Below, one piece after another: positions 15,200-23,528 of a stretch of 37,349 nt of DNA (within the stretch, counting starts at the first letter, position 1; each line of letters begins with the position of its first letter). Origin of the DNA: an uncultured Treponema sp. (GTDB taxonomy: Bacteria; Spirochaetota; Spirochaetia; Treponematales; Treponemataceae); contig NZ_CAMHSK010000029.1 of assembly GCF_946187725.1 (NCBI RefSeq), forward strand, positions 1-37,349, read 5' to 3'. The notes below the pieces were generated by a model. It saw only the letters and a list, made by a program, of their open reading frames with translations. It had not been told where the DNA came from and searched no databases. The translations under genes were made by a program, and so were the position numbers.

Positions 15200-15580
15200 T
15201 CACCACAACAAATTCACATCATACAGCTTGATTTTCGAGTCTTTGGTGATAATCGTGAGATTTTCTGATTGTGCCTGTGCGATAATCATTCGGTCAAATG
15301 GGTCGTTGTGAATATTTGGAAGTTCTGACAGTTTATCAATGCAATCGGATTTTATCGGTAGAATTTTAATATTCTGTGCAAGACACTGTTCTTCGAGTTC
15401 TTTGACTGAAAAAGGAACATTGAGTTTTCCGATGCTCTTTTTGATTCCGATTTCCCATAAACTTGCTATGCTTGTGTAAATTCCTTCTTCGGTATCAAGA
15501 ATCTTTTGAACCTTATTTGAGAGATTTTCTGTGTCACTGAATGCCCAAATCAAGATGTGCGTATCAAGGATATATTTCAT
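15200..15580 (-). CDS. PIN-domain toxin (VapC-like ribonuclease)
   Basis: The 126-residue protein starts at the ATG at 15580, which overlaps the antitoxin stop in an ATGA junction; a longer frame from 15598 has no merit. PIN-domain acidic residues are visible: Asp in YILDTHILIWA, Glu in ASLWEIGIK, and the Asp pair in HNDPFDRMIIAQA. KDSKIKLYDV follows. Such toxins cleave tRNA or rRNA and inhibit translation when free of antitoxin. The partner is the DUF2281-like gene just upstream. The family and pairing are well supported; the RNA target is unknown. Confidence 0.93.
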   Translation of the reverse strand: MKYILDTHILIWAFSDTENLSNKVQKILDTEEGIYTSIASLWEIGIKKSIGKLNVPFSVKELEEQCLAQNIKILPIKSDCIDKLSELPNIHNDPFDRMIIAQAQSENLTIITKDSKIKLYDVNLLW

Positions 15581-15807
15581 ACATAATCCTTGAAACATTC
15601 AGGCGTTTCGTCAAAATCGTCAGCCATCCAAACCTGTCCTTTCCATTGTCCGAGTTTTCGTATGGCTTTCTTTTCTTCCTTCGTCTCCGCATTCGCTTTT
15701 TCTGGTTTAGAATTTCTGCTTAAAACAAAGTCCAAAATCTGTGAGACAAAATCAAACTCGCTTTCTGGTACAAGACGAAGCTTCTGCTCTAAAACTGCGT
15801 ATGGCAT
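15577..15807 (-). CDS. DUF2281-like antitoxin
   Basis: This 76-residue protein ends in the DUF2281 signature GQWKGQVWMADDFDETPECF, the segment that usually wraps the PIN toxin, and begins with LEQKLRLVPESEFDFVSQILDFVL. A strong GGAGG lies 7 nt before the ATG, and the stop overlaps the toxin start by 4 nt, implying translational coupling. A perfect TATAAT lies 21 nt upstream of the ATG. Neutralisation of the downstream PIN toxin and autoregulation are expected from the family. Confidence 0.88.
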   Translation of the reverse strand: MPYAVLEQKLRLVPESEFDFVSQILDFVLSRNSKPEKANAETKEEKKAIRKLGQWKGQVWMADDFDETPECFKDYV

Positions 15808-15827
15808 GGCAACACCTCCAATATGAT

Positions 15828-15856
15828 ATTATAGCATAATTTCATGGAAATGGCAG
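15828..15856 (-). promoter_or_regulatory. Promoter of the toxin-antitoxin pair
   Basis: On the minus strand TATAAT (15833-15828) with an extended TGC is preceded, 17 nt upstream, by CTGCCA (4/6 to TTGACA). The short leader carries the GGAGG of the antitoxin gene. Confidence 0.65.
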
Positions 15857-15862
15857 AGTTCA

Positions 15863-15894
15863 TGCGGCAATACACGCTTTCTTATATTGCCGCA
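15863..15894. repeat. Perfect 10-bp inverted repeat after the lipoprotein operon
   Basis: TGCGGCAATA (15863-15872) pairs with TATTGCCGCA (15885-15894) across 12 nt. It lies 67 nt after the last operon gene. No U-run follows on either strand, so it may terminate with Rho, stabilise the 3' end, or be a small dispersed repeat. The remaining bases between 15808 and 15960 hold only the toxin-antitoxin promoter; a 34-codon plus-strand frame there has no family resemblance. Confidence 0.45.
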
Positions 15895-15960
15895 ACGCAC
15901 TCCCTGCGAACTGCCCGCATGGGGAAAGTCCACAGGGAAGAAGATTGAATTACTTCACAA

Positions 15961-18900
15961 TTAAGGCTGCCCCTGTGAAGATGAAGTTTTTGCGGTGAAA
16001 TAGCCGGTATCAGAAGTATTGGCGTAAGTATAGTCCGTTCTTGTGATTGAGTATGTGGCATTACCGCCACCAACGAGACTTTCACAATCAAGGAACATAT
16101 CATCACCATACGGGCCTTTATTTCCAGACCTAGCCACTTCCATTAAATCGTCGGTCCAGTCTGAATTAGAGCCAACATAAATCTTTGTAAGTTCTGTATC
16201 GCCGCTGAACATACAGCTTACATCATAGCAGACTCCATTCAAATTGAAGCTACTCAAATCAAGAACCTGGAGATTCTTCATTTCGGCAAACATGTTAGAC
16301 ATTGTTTCGACAGATGTTGTAACAAAGCCAGAGATATCAACCGTAGAAAGTGCTGTACCCATGAACATATAGCTCATATCTTTAACACTTGCCGTACTAA
16401 AGCTTCCGCCGAATGTTACGCTTTCAAGTTTTACTGCATAACTAAAGAGGAAAGACATATCTTCAACCGCAGATGTATTTAACTTACTCATATCGATTGT
16501 CTTTATTTCACTCTCAACAAACATACCGCTTATATTTTTAAGAGCTGGTGTACCTTCATCCTCAACCTCAATTCCAAGGTCGCCAATATCCAATGAAGTA
16601 AGCTTTGTGGTTTCAAACATTGAGCTCATGTCTGTTACATTACTTGCATTAAAGCCATCGCCAAATGTAATTTCGGTAAGAGATGAACAGCCCTGGAACA
16701 TAGCACTCATATTCGTTACAGCACGAGTATTAAAAGCGCTCAAGTCTATGCTTGTAAGAGATCTCATGTTTGCAAATAATCCGCTGCAGTCAGCATTAAG
16801 AGGAATCATGTTGTAGTACTTAGCTGTGACAGTTTCACCAGCACTAATATATTCGCCTGAGAAGTCATCTGCATGAACATAGAGGATATCGTCTTTCAGC
16901 CATGCTTTTACTTCAACTGCTGAACCTGTATCCGAAATTGTAACAGCATTGCTTGGCGCACTGTCTGTTGTATACATGAACTTCTTTGCCATTCGGAAAT
17001 TGGTCTTGAATATTGCGTTAATATTTGAACCTGTATCCATTAAAATCTCACGGCTTACAACAGGCGGGTTCGAACCACCACCAGAGCCACTTCCAGATTC
17101 ATAATATATGTTGGAAGAAGTAACATTGATGACAATCGGTTCAGAAGCAATAACTTTATCTACCTCAGCAGTTTCAACGCCTTTAATTCGAACCCAGAGT
17201 TTTGAACCAGCCGTTGCAGGAAATTGTGTACCGTATACAACATCAGTCCAACCACCTGAACTTCCAGCGATTTTATACTGAAGAGCTGCATCAGTTGAAA
17301 TTGTTTGGAATACAGTGTTTCCGCCTGTAAGAGTAATCTGACTTCCATTATCTAAAGTAACCCCAGGTGAATTTTCTGTAAGAACTGCAAGTTTCACTAT
17401 ATTTGATGCAGGGATTGCGTATTTTACAGGAACAACTACTGTTGGCGAACTTGAGCCTGAAGGGCCTGAATAACCACTGACAGTGAATGTTACATTCAAA
17501 GCAGTTGTCTTTGTAAGCACAGAATAATCTTCAAAATCAGCATCAACGCCGGTAACAGTATTGCCATAAACATCTGTGAGAATCGAGCCGATTACGATAT
17601 TTGATTTTACAGGTTTGCTTCCATAAATGACCGTACCACTATACTGAAGCGTTGGAGTTCCAGAGAAGCTTCCAGGAGCAACTGTATCTTTATTAGTTGG
17701 AGTTGAAGCAACCGGCTCACCAGCAGACACTTTATAATACAGGACAGAGCCGTCTTCTAAGCCGTCGTCTGTAACCTTAGTTACCTTATATGCAGGAGTT
17801 ACTTTTACTCGAAGAGTCTTGCCGTCTTCATTTGCAGTAATCTTATAAGAAGCATTTGTGGCTCCTTGAATATCCTGCTCATTACCATCCTTTACAGTAT
17901 ACCACTGATATGAACCAGTAACGCCGCTTGCTGTAGCCGTGTTTCCGACGGCAGCTTTTTGATTCTCCCCTGTGCCACCATAAGTAATTGTCGGCACGCT
18001 AGTATCTGTTCCGAGTCGGGCACTTGATTGGGGAATCAGGCGGGCATACAGCGTAATATCAGAACGGATATTGCTGACATCGTATGCCGCATACGAATTT
18101 GCATCAACTTGTTCAGTAAATTCAGCATCTTTATACCAACCACAGAAATAGTAGCCGGAGAAAGAACCTGCTTCACTAATCATTGCAGCTGTAGGCAAAG
18201 AAACACTTGTCGTATTACGCGTAAAGCTTGCAGAAAGAGTGCCGCTTGGAAGTGTTGGAACAGGATTATAAATGATATGATAAACCTCGTCCAAATTGGT
18301 TACAGATATGCTACCTTCGCTTACAGTATCACTTCCGATGTACACATATTCCCACGGCGGATTTCCAAGTTTGTTGCCCGCTGCATCAAAAAATGTGAAC
18401 TGAGCAATGTATGTACCGGCATTAATTCCTGTCGCTTCAAATTTCTTAGCGTCGGTAATATCAGTTTCTGCGTTATTATCTCCATACACCAAACTTCCAA
18501 GAGTCGTTGCATCCGCAGCAGGAAGCTCATACAGCCCCGCAGTGACTTTCTTAACATCCGTAGAAGTCCAGTTTACAGAAATACTAAAGGCACCTCTTCC
18601 TTCAACAGCTACATCAAGGGCGGTAAGTGCCATCTTAAAGGTTACTACCTTACTAGCCGCACCAGCAGAGACTTCAACATCAGCTGTTTCAGATTCACCA
18701 CTTCCTACGAAGCCATTTCCAACAAATGTCGTAACGGTTGTTTTATCGTGATTTTCGTCTTTTTTTGTACCAGCGAGCGTGGCTGTAAGCGTAAAATGCC
18801 ATGTACCAGCAGGCATACCGATTACGGAAGTTGAAAGTGTAGTAAACGGTTTTTCTACAACCTTAACAATGGCATCAGAATCAGCTGATGAATCAGACTC

Positions 18901-19170
18901 TGGAGCTCTCCATATCCATTTTCTTGTAATTGAGTCTGACTCACCTTCGAGTTTCCAGGTGTATTTATCAAGCTGAGCATTGCCCTCAATTCCTTCACCA
19001 AGCACAGGCAAAATGGTTCGGGCGACACTGTCACCAAGAGAAACACGGATGCTTCCATTTTCACCAACAGGAACGCTTTCATCTTCAGTGTTTACGCCGC
19101 TGCAGGATGAAACAAGCAGCATTGCAGGTACTGCGAGAAGCAGCAGATATTTTTTTAGTTTCGCATTCAT
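15961..19170 (-). CDS. Giant surface lipoprotein, RTALP architecture with C-terminal BspA/DUF285 repeats (1069 aa)
   Basis: The lipobox is LLVSSC (Cys 23). ARTILP at 50-55 marks the first module. GTWHFTLTA (122-130) and the AGTYIAQFTFFDAAGN region (251-266) belong to the two N-terminal beta modules. YYFCGWYKDAEF at 340-351 is an InlB-B (Listeria-Bacteroides) repeat. A YQWY Ig-like unit (from 421), a VSGY module and a WVRIKG module form one three-part cassette (421-690). After a Gly/Ser linker (691-700) come DUF285 repeats from about 796 (LTSIDLSAFNTRAVTNMSAMF and similar 22-25-residue units), ending with the GYFT tail typical of BspA-like adhesins. Its four giant paralogues end in a W(Y/F)VD-like domain instead. 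It is the last gene of the operon, with AGGAGG before the ATG and 17 nt from the previous gene. A role in binding host or matrix ligands is inferred. Confidence 0.85.
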   Translation of the reverse strand: MNAKLKKYLLLLAVPAMLLVSSCSGVNTEDESVPVGENGSIRVSLGDSVARTILPVLGEGIEGNAQLDKYTWKLEGESDSITRKWIWRAPESDSSADSDAIVKVVEKPFTTLSTSVIGMPAGTWHFTLTATLAGTKKDENHDKTTVTTFVGNGFVGSGESETADVEVSAGAASKVVTFKMALTALDVAVEGRGAFSISVNWTSTDVKKVTAGLYELPAADATTLGSLVYGDNNAETDITDAKKFEATGINAGTYIAQFTFFDAAGNKLGNPPWEYVYIGSDTVSEGSISVTNLDEVYHIIYNPVPTLPSGTLSASFTRNTTSVSLPTAAMISEAGSFSGYYFCGWYKDAEFTEQVDANSYAAYDVSNIRSDITLYARLIPQSSARLGTDTSVPTITYGGTGENQKAAVGNTATASGVTGSYQWYTVKDGNEQDIQGATNASYKITANEDGKTLRVKVTPAYKVTKVTDDGLEDGSVLYYKVSAGEPVASTPTNKDTVAPGSFSGTPTLQYSGTVIYGSKPVKSNIVIGSILTDVYGNTVTGVDADFEDYSVLTKTTALNVTFTVSGYSGPSGSSSPTVVVPVKYAIPASNIVKLAVLTENSPGVTLDNGSQITLTGGNTVFQTISTDAALQYKIAGSSGGWTDVVYGTQFPATAGSKLWVRIKGVETAEVDKVIASEPIVINVTSSNIYYESGSGSGGGSNPPVVSREILMDTGSNINAIFKTNFRMAKKFMYTTDSAPSNAVTISDTGSAVEVKAWLKDDILYVHADDFSGEYISAGETVTAKYYNMIPLNADCSGLFANMRSLTSIDLSAFNTRAVTNMSAMFQGCSSLTEITFGDGFNASNVTDMSSMFETTKLTSLDIGDLGIEVEDEGTPALKNISGMFVESEIKTIDMSKLNTSAVEDMSFLFSYAVKLESVTFGGSFSTASVKDMSYMFMGTALSTVDISGFVTTSVETMSNMFAEMKNLQVLDLSSFNLNGVCYDVSCMFSGDTELTKIYVGSNSDWTDDLMEVARSGNKGPYGDDMFLDCESLVGGGNATYSITRTDYTYANTSDTGYFTAKTSSSQGQP

Positions 19171-19187
19171 ATAATTTCCTCCTCACC

Positions 19188-22100
19188 TTACTTGCTTACG
19201 GTAACGCTGGCACCAGCAGAATATATTACTTCCGAAATACCCTTACTAGAATTTGTCGTAGTAACAAATGCAGTTATCTGATAGGTTCCGCCAAGAAGCT
19301 GGACATTTGTAGTATCAATTATAAGTTGTTTACCGTCAGCAGTGATACGAATTGGGTTCGAATTGCTAGTAATCTTTCTACCATCAACGAACCAGCTTGA
19401 AGCTGTCCAGTCCTCTGCAGGCTTGATGGTTATAATACCAGCTTCCTTACTGACTTCAAGTTTTTCAACATCAACGGCTGTAAAGGTTACTTTTGTACCA
19501 GATGCAATACCACGAGTACCACCGTGCTCGCTGTTCTTGTAGGTCACTTCAATCGGGTCTGAAGCCGCATATGAAGAATCTTGATCAGGTTGATCTTCAG
19601 TTACAGGTACAGGTACAAGCGCGTTTGTCTTCCATTCTCCAGTTGAAGCACTGTAATAATATGTTGCGCGATCAACACCAGAGCCAACAAAACCTTTCTG
19701 CTTTAAGCGTACCCAAATTTTAGCTGGAGTATCGCCTGTTGTTGGGAAACCAGCTGGAATAGCAAATTCGTCTGGTGTTATATCATACCATGTTACAGAA
19801 TTGCTAGTATAAGGATCATCGGTTGTGTATTCCATCTCATAAGTGTAGTATCCAGAAGATGAAGAAGCAGCTCCCAAAATGTTTCCGTTATTACCATCAG
19901 CATAAGTAGCAAACTGGATGTATCCATAGCTGATATTATCTTTGGCATCCGAAAGCTTGATAGAAGCCTCTACACCAGCAGGAATTGCAGCCTGAAGAGG
20001 AATGCCTGTGACATAAACTGGATCAGTAGGAATTAAACCCTCGTAGCCAGGAGCTGTAAATTTAACTTTTGCCCATGCTGTGCCACTACCTTTATCAATC
20101 AATGTTCCGTCAAACTCCGTAATAACACCAGTAACCACAGCTTCTGAAATACTGTCTTTTAAGCCACCAGAAGTGATGCGTAATTGCAAAGCTGCAGCAA
20201 GGGCCTCTTTAGTAGTATTAACTGTAAACTTATCGTTTTCATGACCTGCTTTTCTCTCAAAGTTTATTATCGGTCCATTAAGCGCCATTGTGCCTTTATC
20301 AATACTGACAGTAAGTGTCTTTTCACACAGAGTAGAATAAGCATAAATGCGGCTTGCTGTTATCGTAAGGGTATGAGTTTCTTCTGTTCCGCTCGTGTAA
20401 TCAGCCTGCTTAATCGTATAAGTGGTGTTGGCAGCGGTAGCAGTTTTTCCATTGGTCGATTCAGTATCAGCGGTTGCCCATGTCCAAGTAATACCACTGA
20501 GTCCCTCTGCTCCATAACGAGCAATTTCTTGGTCGTGTTCATCATAAGCCTTTACTGTAAGCGTATGACCAACTTTTGCAGTATATGGTTGATTGTTTGG
20601 ATGAGGTACATCGGTCTCACCATCACGAGCAACTTCAATGTAAGAAATAAGCTGGCGGGTACCAATATAAGCAAGACTGTTATCAGTAGAGAAAGCATAG
20701 CTAAGAGCATCTGAACTTTCCGCAATATGACCGACAGGGTTTCCGTTAGCATCGGTATATTGTGTATCAGCAGGCTCTCCTTCTCCATTAACTTTCTTTT
20801 CTGCAGCCTTGAACGACACAGTACCAGCAAGAATATCTGCGGTATCATTGTGCTCTTTACCTAAAGCAGCACGCGCAGTTACCGGAGTAAAATCGCCGTC
20901 ACCAACTTTGTAAGAAAGAGGAATGGCAGTAACATCTATTGGAGTTTCGCCATTGGTATAATCATTTTCCGAAGAACTGTATTCTGTTGCCTTAAACACA
21001 ATATACCCCTTGTCGATTCCTTCAAGTTCATTCTGATTCTCCGCATTACCATCATCACACCATAGAGTAGATTTTACATTTGCTTCTGTCGGAGTCTTGT
21101 ATTTTACACTCACGAAAGCTGATTTTGGAGCACCTGAGTCTACGATGTTCGGAAGATGCAAAGGCTCATATCCTGCAACACTTACAGTTACAGCTACATA
21201 ATTTGAACCAACTGGCGCATAAACATGATCATCATTAATTTCATCTGTGAGAGAAAGAGCATAAGCTGACACAGTTGCCGAATTGCCTGTTCCATGCTGA
21301 TATTCCCATGCAGGATTATGTGCATCGGTAATAACACCGCTTGTAACATGCAGATTGCTTGCCGAAAGTTGTGTGCCGATTTCTACAACCTCAGCCGTAG
21401 CCGCAGTTCCATAATGCATCTTGAAGAGAGCGTCTTCATCTTCCGGGTTTGTGCTTCCAACTGCTTGTAATGTGCCGAGAACCATTGCTACAGGGGTTGG
21501 TACGGATTCTACATCCTTTTTAGCCACACCAGAAACGACAGCTGCATTTTCGGTCACTTTATAATAAGCAATCGCACCTTCAATTTTTTCAGGAACAATC
21601 TTGTATTTCTGTACGACACGCGCCTGTAAATATTTACCAGCCTTCGAAGGCTCAACTCGATAAGTAGAAACATGGGTTTCATCCCTTGCCGCAATCGTTG
21701 CATTGGTTCCAGAAACAGTGTCTTCATCATCAAAGCTATAGTTTTCTGAATCTGCACTCCAATACCACTGCCATGTAGCCGTACCAGTAAACGCTGTTGG
21801 AGTTTCCCCGTAAGATGGTGTTGCAGTAAGCATATAACCGACTTTGTATCCGTTGTTCAATGACTCATTGCTTGCGGCATCTGTTTCTGGGGTAATAGTT
21901 ACTTTGTCAATTACTGGCATCTCTACCCGCTTTACGAATTTTGCGATGTAGGTCTTGTCATGAACGAATGTATTTTTCTTGATTTCAAGAACTGGTGTGT
22001 GGTTCTCAGAATCATTAATCAAGCCGGCAATTGTGTTGTTATCTGCTGCCTCAGAGCCTGTAATGTCATACCATCCGCAGAAGAGATATTCGCTTTCTGG

Positions 22101-23516
22101 ATTTGTGCTGTTGAAATCTTCACTGAACAAATTCGCTGTTGGAAGCGTTGCGCCTGTCAGACGAGAATATGTCATAACCACGCCGCCAGCATTCGCAGAG
22201 ATTGTATTATCAGCTTCAGAAGTGATTTCAGCAAACATATTTCCCTCAGAAGTATTTGCAACTCCAGGGAAGCCACTATCTGTCCTTGCGCCAAGACCGA
22301 AGGTGTACTTGCCGTTTCTATCTTGTACTGCCGATGTTACGACGACATTCTGATTCGCCTCATCATCAAGAATCCAGTAGCGGTATGTGATTGCATAGCT
22401 TCCGTTTAAGTCAACTGTCAAAGTCGATTTACTTGTCAAATCTTTGAGGACATATACATATTCTGTCATGGCACCAACTTCAACGCCATTTTCAGTGAAC
22501 TCGAATACTGCAACATACATGCCTTCTTTTATACCTTCTGCAGAATACAATCGTTCAGTTGCATTATCGGCGGCTTCTGTTGCAAGCACAGAATTGCCCT
22601 CAACAGTGAGTGGAGTTTCACTTTTCGTAACAACACTTTCAGAAACAGTTGCCGAGTACAATTTTGCAATCGTTTTGTATCCGCTTAATTCAGAACCTGT
22701 TGCATAATTCAGTGTGATTTCGATTTTTCCTTCTCCGCTTGTGCTGTACGGATAAACGAATTTACTCGTTCGGGCAAGCGTAAAGTCAAGGCCATTTGTC
22801 GGATTTGTTGGTGTGTTAGAATCTGTATAAATGTAATACTCTTTAGAATCATCAAACTCAGCATTACCATCAAGTTTTACAAAGACACCGTTTGCAGCGT
22901 CTTTTGTATACAATCCTACTACAAGACTTGCAAAGGTATCTTGCGTAACTTCCACACGCTCAAATCCATCGACAGTCGGCTTGATTGTCTTAGAGACACT
23001 TCCCGCAAAAGTGATGTGTTTCTCATCTGTTCCATAATAGCCGACAAGAGTAAAATTCCATTCTTCAGCTTCACCGCTTGAAAGAGCAATCGGAACTTTA
23101 CTTGCACCTTCAGCCGTAAATGCCCGATATGCCGTTGTATCACCATGTGATTCCCAGACACGAATCGGGCTTTCTTCGCTGTTACCGATAGCCGCTGCAT
23201 CGCTTCCAGCTTTTGCACCGTAGAGCACGAATTTGGTGAATCCTGCATATTGATAAGTTCCGTTTGTGCCAGTCGCTGTTTCAAAGTCCGGCAGGGCAGT
23301 TCGGGCACTCGATGAGGCAGCCTTTGCAGTAATGCTGTCCAAAGATACACTCAAGAATGCCACTGCGTTTATGTTTTCTGCAGTCTCAAGAGCTTTGCCA
23401 GTCTGAGAAGAACTTCCAGAATCGGAATCAAAGCCCAACATATCCTTGCAGGAAGTCGCAAGGAGAGCAAGCAGTGCTGTTCCGATAAGCATGTAGTTTT
23501 TCATTTTTATCTTCAT
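19188..23516 (-). CDS. Giant surface lipoprotein, RTALP architecture (1442 aa)
   Basis: Signal peptide with lipobox LLATSC (Cys 23); GAAGGAG lies before the ATG. SARTALP is at 70-76, followed by the EEWNFTLVGYYG strand (about 151-162). A second beta module includes GMYVAVFEF...TEYVYVLKD (about 332-358), and LFCGWYD at 478-484 is InlB-B-like. WQWYWSADSE opens the first cassette. Later come a GTL-type module, SVAGYEPLHLP, and SYKVGDGDFTPV, with a second, partly diverged set of units (about 1000-1330) including ITWTWATADTES and VKFTAPGYEG. The C-terminus carries WFVDGRKI at 1375 and the closing strands of the shared terminal domain. It is the longest of the five paralogues. No catalytic motif was recognised; a structural or adhesive surface role is inferred. 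Confidence 0.83.
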   Translation of the reverse strand: MKIKMKNYMLIGTALLALLATSCKDMLGFDSDSGSSSQTGKALETAENINAVAFLSVSLDSITAKAASSSARTALPDFETATGTNGTYQYAGFTKFVLYGAKAGSDAAAIGNSEESPIRVWESHGDTTAYRAFTAEGASKVPIALSSGEAEEWNFTLVGYYGTDEKHITFAGSVSKTIKPTVDGFERVEVTQDTFASLVVGLYTKDAANGVFVKLDGNAEFDDSKEYYIYTDSNTPTNPTNGLDFTLARTSKFVYPYSTSGEGKIEITLNYATGSELSGYKTIAKLYSATVSESVVTKSETPLTVEGNSVLATEAADNATERLYSAEGIKEGMYVAVFEFTENGVEVGAMTEYVYVLKDLTSKSTLTVDLNGSYAITYRYWILDDEANQNVVVTSAVQDRNGKYTFGLGARTDSGFPGVANTSEGNMFAEITSEADNTISANAGGVVMTYSRLTGATLPTANLFSEDFNSTNPESEYLFCGWYDITGSEAADNNTIAGLINDSENHTPVLEIKKNTFVHDKTYIAKFVKRVEMPVIDKVTITPETDAASNESLNNGYKVGYMLTATPSYGETPTAFTGTATWQWYWSADSENYSFDDEDTVSGTNATIAARDETHVSTYRVEPSKAGKYLQARVVQKYKIVPEKIEGAIAYYKVTENAAVVSGVAKKDVESVPTPVAMVLGTLQAVGSTNPEDEDALFKMHYGTAATAEVVEIGTQLSASNLHVTSGVITDAHNPAWEYQHGTGNSATVSAYALSLTDEINDDHVYAPVGSNYVAVTVSVAGYEPLHLPNIVDSGAPKSAFVSVKYKTPTEANVKSTLWCDDGNAENQNELEGIDKGYIVFKATEYSSSENDYTNGETPIDVTAIPLSYKVGDGDFTPVTARAALGKEHNDTADILAGTVSFKAAEKKVNGEGEPADTQYTDANGNPVGHIAESSDALSYAFSTDNSLAYIGTRQLISYIEVARDGETDVPHPNNQPYTAKVGHTLTVKAYDEHDQEIARYGAEGLSGITWTWATADTESTNGKTATAANTTYTIKQADYTSGTEETHTLTITASRIYAYSTLCEKTLTVSIDKGTMALNGPIINFERKAGHENDKFTVNTTKEALAAALQLRITSGGLKDSISEAVVTGVITEFDGTLIDKGSGTAWAKVKFTAPGYEGLIPTDPVYVTGIPLQAAIPAGVEASIKLSDAKDNISYGYIQFATYADGNNGNILGAASSSSGYYTYEMEYTTDDPYTSNSVTWYDITPDEFAIPAGFPTTGDTPAKIWVRLKQKGFVGSGVDRATYYYSASTGEWKTNALVPVPVTEDQPDQDSSYAASDPIEVTYKNSEHGGTRGIASGTKVTFTAVDVEKLEVSKEAGIITIKPAEDWTASSWFVDGRKITSNSNPIRITADGKQLIIDTTNVQLLGGTYQITAFVTTTNSSKGISEVIYSAGASVTVSK

Positions 23517-23528
23517 AGCTTACTCCTT

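Noticed and set aside
15844..15948. 34-codon plus-strand ORF starting MEMAEFMRQ
   Set aside because: No ribosome-binding site, no recognisable family, and it overlaps a hairpin and the antitoxin promoter; most likely chance.
18028..18834. 268-codon plus-strand frame inside the 1069-aa lipoprotein gene, with smaller ones at 20184-20714 and 21960-22409
   Set aside because: These are complements of Thr/Ser/Ala-rich beta-protein coding sequence; Cys/Ile/Arg-rich translations and no family signal.
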